A stretch of DNA of 61,861 bases from positions 1-61,861 of the forward strand of contig JAUXRG010000003.1 of the NCBI GenBank assembly GCA_030681795.1, read 5' to 3'. Made by a program: the position numbers and the translations under genes. The number at the start of each line of letters is the position of its first letter. Position 1 is the stretch's first letter. The stretch comes from Rubrivivax sp. (GTDB lineage: Bacteria; Pseudomonadota; Gammaproteobacteria; Burkholderiales; Burkholderiaceae_C). The notes under the pieces are model-generated. The model had not been told where the DNA came from. It did not search any database and saw only the letters and a list, made by a program, of their open reading frames with translations. Positions 61,073-61,861 of the stretch are shown piece after piece.

Positions 61073-61498
61073 TTAGGCCGTGTGGGTGCTGCCCAAGAAA
61101 TCCCGCTCCTGGGCCAGCCAGTTCAGCACCGGCACTGTCCCTGGCAGAACCGGGCGCACCTCGACAGGCAGTTCTTGCCACCGCGCTGACTGCCGCTCGC
61201 GCATCTCCAGTTCGCCACTCCACGCATGCACCTTGCAGAAGTGCAGCCGGACGCGGGCATGCGGGTAGTCGATCAGTTCCGTCTTCCAGGGTTGCGCGTC
61301 GGCGATGCAGATGCCCAGTTCTTCCTGCAACTCGCGGCGCAGCGCCTGCACGACCGTTTCACCAGCCTCCAGCTTGCCCCCCGGAAATTCCCAGTAGCCG
61401 GCATACACCTTGCCATCGGGCCGGGATGTCATCAGGAAACGCCCGTGCGCATCGAACAGGACCCCGACCGCCACATCGACCGGCGTGCGCTCGCTCAC
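61073..61498 (-). CDS. mutT: Nudix hydrolase MutT (8-oxo-dGTP diphosphatase)
   Basis: 141 residues from GTG 61498. Nudix box about 40-63 (GGKLEAGET...RRELQEELGI), VAVGVLFDAHGRFL and WEFPGGK are MutT-typical. The GTG overlaps the stop of the upstream ATPase gene (GTGA), supporting this start. Sanitises oxidised nucleotides. Confidence 0.93.
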   Translation of the reverse strand: MSERTPVDVAVGVLFDAHGRFLMTSRPDGKVYAGYWEFPGGKLEAGETVVQALRRELQEELGICIADAQPWKTELIDYPHARVRLHFCKVHAWSGELEMRERQSARWQELPVEVRPVLPGTVPVLNWLAQERDFLGSTHTA

Positions 61499-61861
61499 TC
61501 CGGCACCCCGTCGCGCTGACGGCCACGCCCTGCATAGTCGCGCGCGAACTGCCAGGCGACCCGACCCGAACGCGAGCCCCGCTCGAGCGCCCAGACCAGC
61601 GCTTCCGGCCGCGCCGCAGCGATGTGGGCCTTGTCGGCGCCGAAGGCGCTCAGCCACTGCGCGACGATCGCCAGGTATTCGTCCTGGCTGAACGGATAGA
61701 AACTGATCCACAGCCCGAAGCGCTCGGACAGCGAAATCTTCTCCTCCACCACCTCGCCGGGATGCACCTCGCCATCCTCGGTGTGCTGGTAACTGAGGTT
61801 CTCCTTCATGTACTCCGGCAGCAGGTGGCGGCGGTTGGATGTCGCCACGATCAGCACGTTG
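61495..61861 (-). CDS. DUF815 family ATPase, C-terminal part (5' end outside window)
   Basis: Only the last about 122 residues are present. VLIVATSNRRHLLPEYM, then LSLSERFGLWISFYPFSQDEYL and ALVWALERGSRSGRVAWQFARDY match the C-terminal half of DUF815 AAA+ ATPases, including the sensor-1 asparagine (ATSNRRH). Overlaps mutT by 4 bases. Function in the cell is poorly known. Confidence 0.92.
   Translation of the reverse strand, partial: NVLIVATSNRRHLLPEYMKENLSYQHTEDGEVHPGEVVEEKISLSERFGLWISFYPFSQDEYLAIVAQWLSAFGADKAHIAAARPEALVWALERGSRSGRVAWQFARDYAGRGRQRDGVPE

Overview
The window is a gene-dense, high-GC (roughly two-thirds G+C over most of its length) bacterial chromosome segment. Gene content, protein sequences and gene order point to a betaproteobacterium of the order Burkholderiales, probably near the Rubrivivax/Leptothrix/Roseateles group. 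Indicators are the lysine/alanine-rich histone H1-like protein, the pilS-pilR and pilB-pilC-pilD-coaE-zapD-yacG arrangements, the betaproteobacterial NrdA/NrdB pair and TATAAT-like boxes placed very close to start codons. The taxon is inferred from proteins read by eye, not from a search.

Layout, left to right. 1-2.4 kb: the 3' end of ahcY, a FitA/VapC-type toxin-antitoxin module with a visible promoter/operator, then metF. 2.4-15.1 kb: mixed housekeeping genes: formyl-THF cyclo-ligase, a soluble-type lytic transglycosylase, an NDUFA9-like NAD-binding protein, a GST, cca, a sodium:solute symporter, a cyclic-nucleotide-binding/rhodanese fusion, an NDUFAF7-like methyltransferase, folM-folB-ttcA and a lipoprotein. 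15.1-26.2 kb: glmU; a minus-strand operon tsaB-rimI-udg-GGDEF/EAL; dacB and a SemiSWEET; a GDSL-like lipoprotein lacking catalytic residues; then sua5-purK-purE. 26.0-27.4 kb: a distinctly lower-GC island (about 50-55%) with one TPR-like gene of unknown function, 3 bases upstream of purE and reaching into the purE 5' end. 27.4-32.9 kb: histone H1-like gene and nrdA-nrdB, with tandem NrdR-type boxes on a sigma70 promoter. 33.0-41.0 kb: pilR, pilS, a small zinc-ribbon-like protein and a CcsA-like membrane protein; then ffh, a DUF2726 protein and convergent ftsY; tRNA-Met(CAU) with a strong terminator. 41.0-48.1 kb: miaB, hemA, prfA, prmC, an outer-membrane-like protein, grxD and ubiX. 48.2-55.4 kb: a small lytic transglycosylase with proS, rppH, proB-obgE-rpmA-rplU, ispB and tRNA-Pro(CGG). 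55.5 kb-end: the type IV pilus core pilB-pilC-pilD with coaE, zapD and yacG, then convergent mutT and a truncated DUF815 ATPase gene.

Themes. One-carbon metabolism is spread over ahcY, metF, formyl-THF cyclo-ligase, folM, folB and purEK. Translation and tRNA processing are heavily represented (cca, ttcA, tsaB, rimI, sua5, miaB, prfA, prmC, proS, rpmA, rplU, two tRNAs). Type IV pilus assembly (pilBCD) and its regulators (pilSR) lie at separate sites. Most of the window is ordinary core genome. The parts most worth a second look are the low-GC TPR gene fused transcriptionally to a mosaic purE, the operator of the toxin-antitoxin module between ahcY and metF, the cNMP/rhodanese fusion, the GDD pseudo-esterase and the NrdR-controlled nrdA promoter with its long leader. 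I found no CRISPR array, insertion sequence, prophage or large mobile element.
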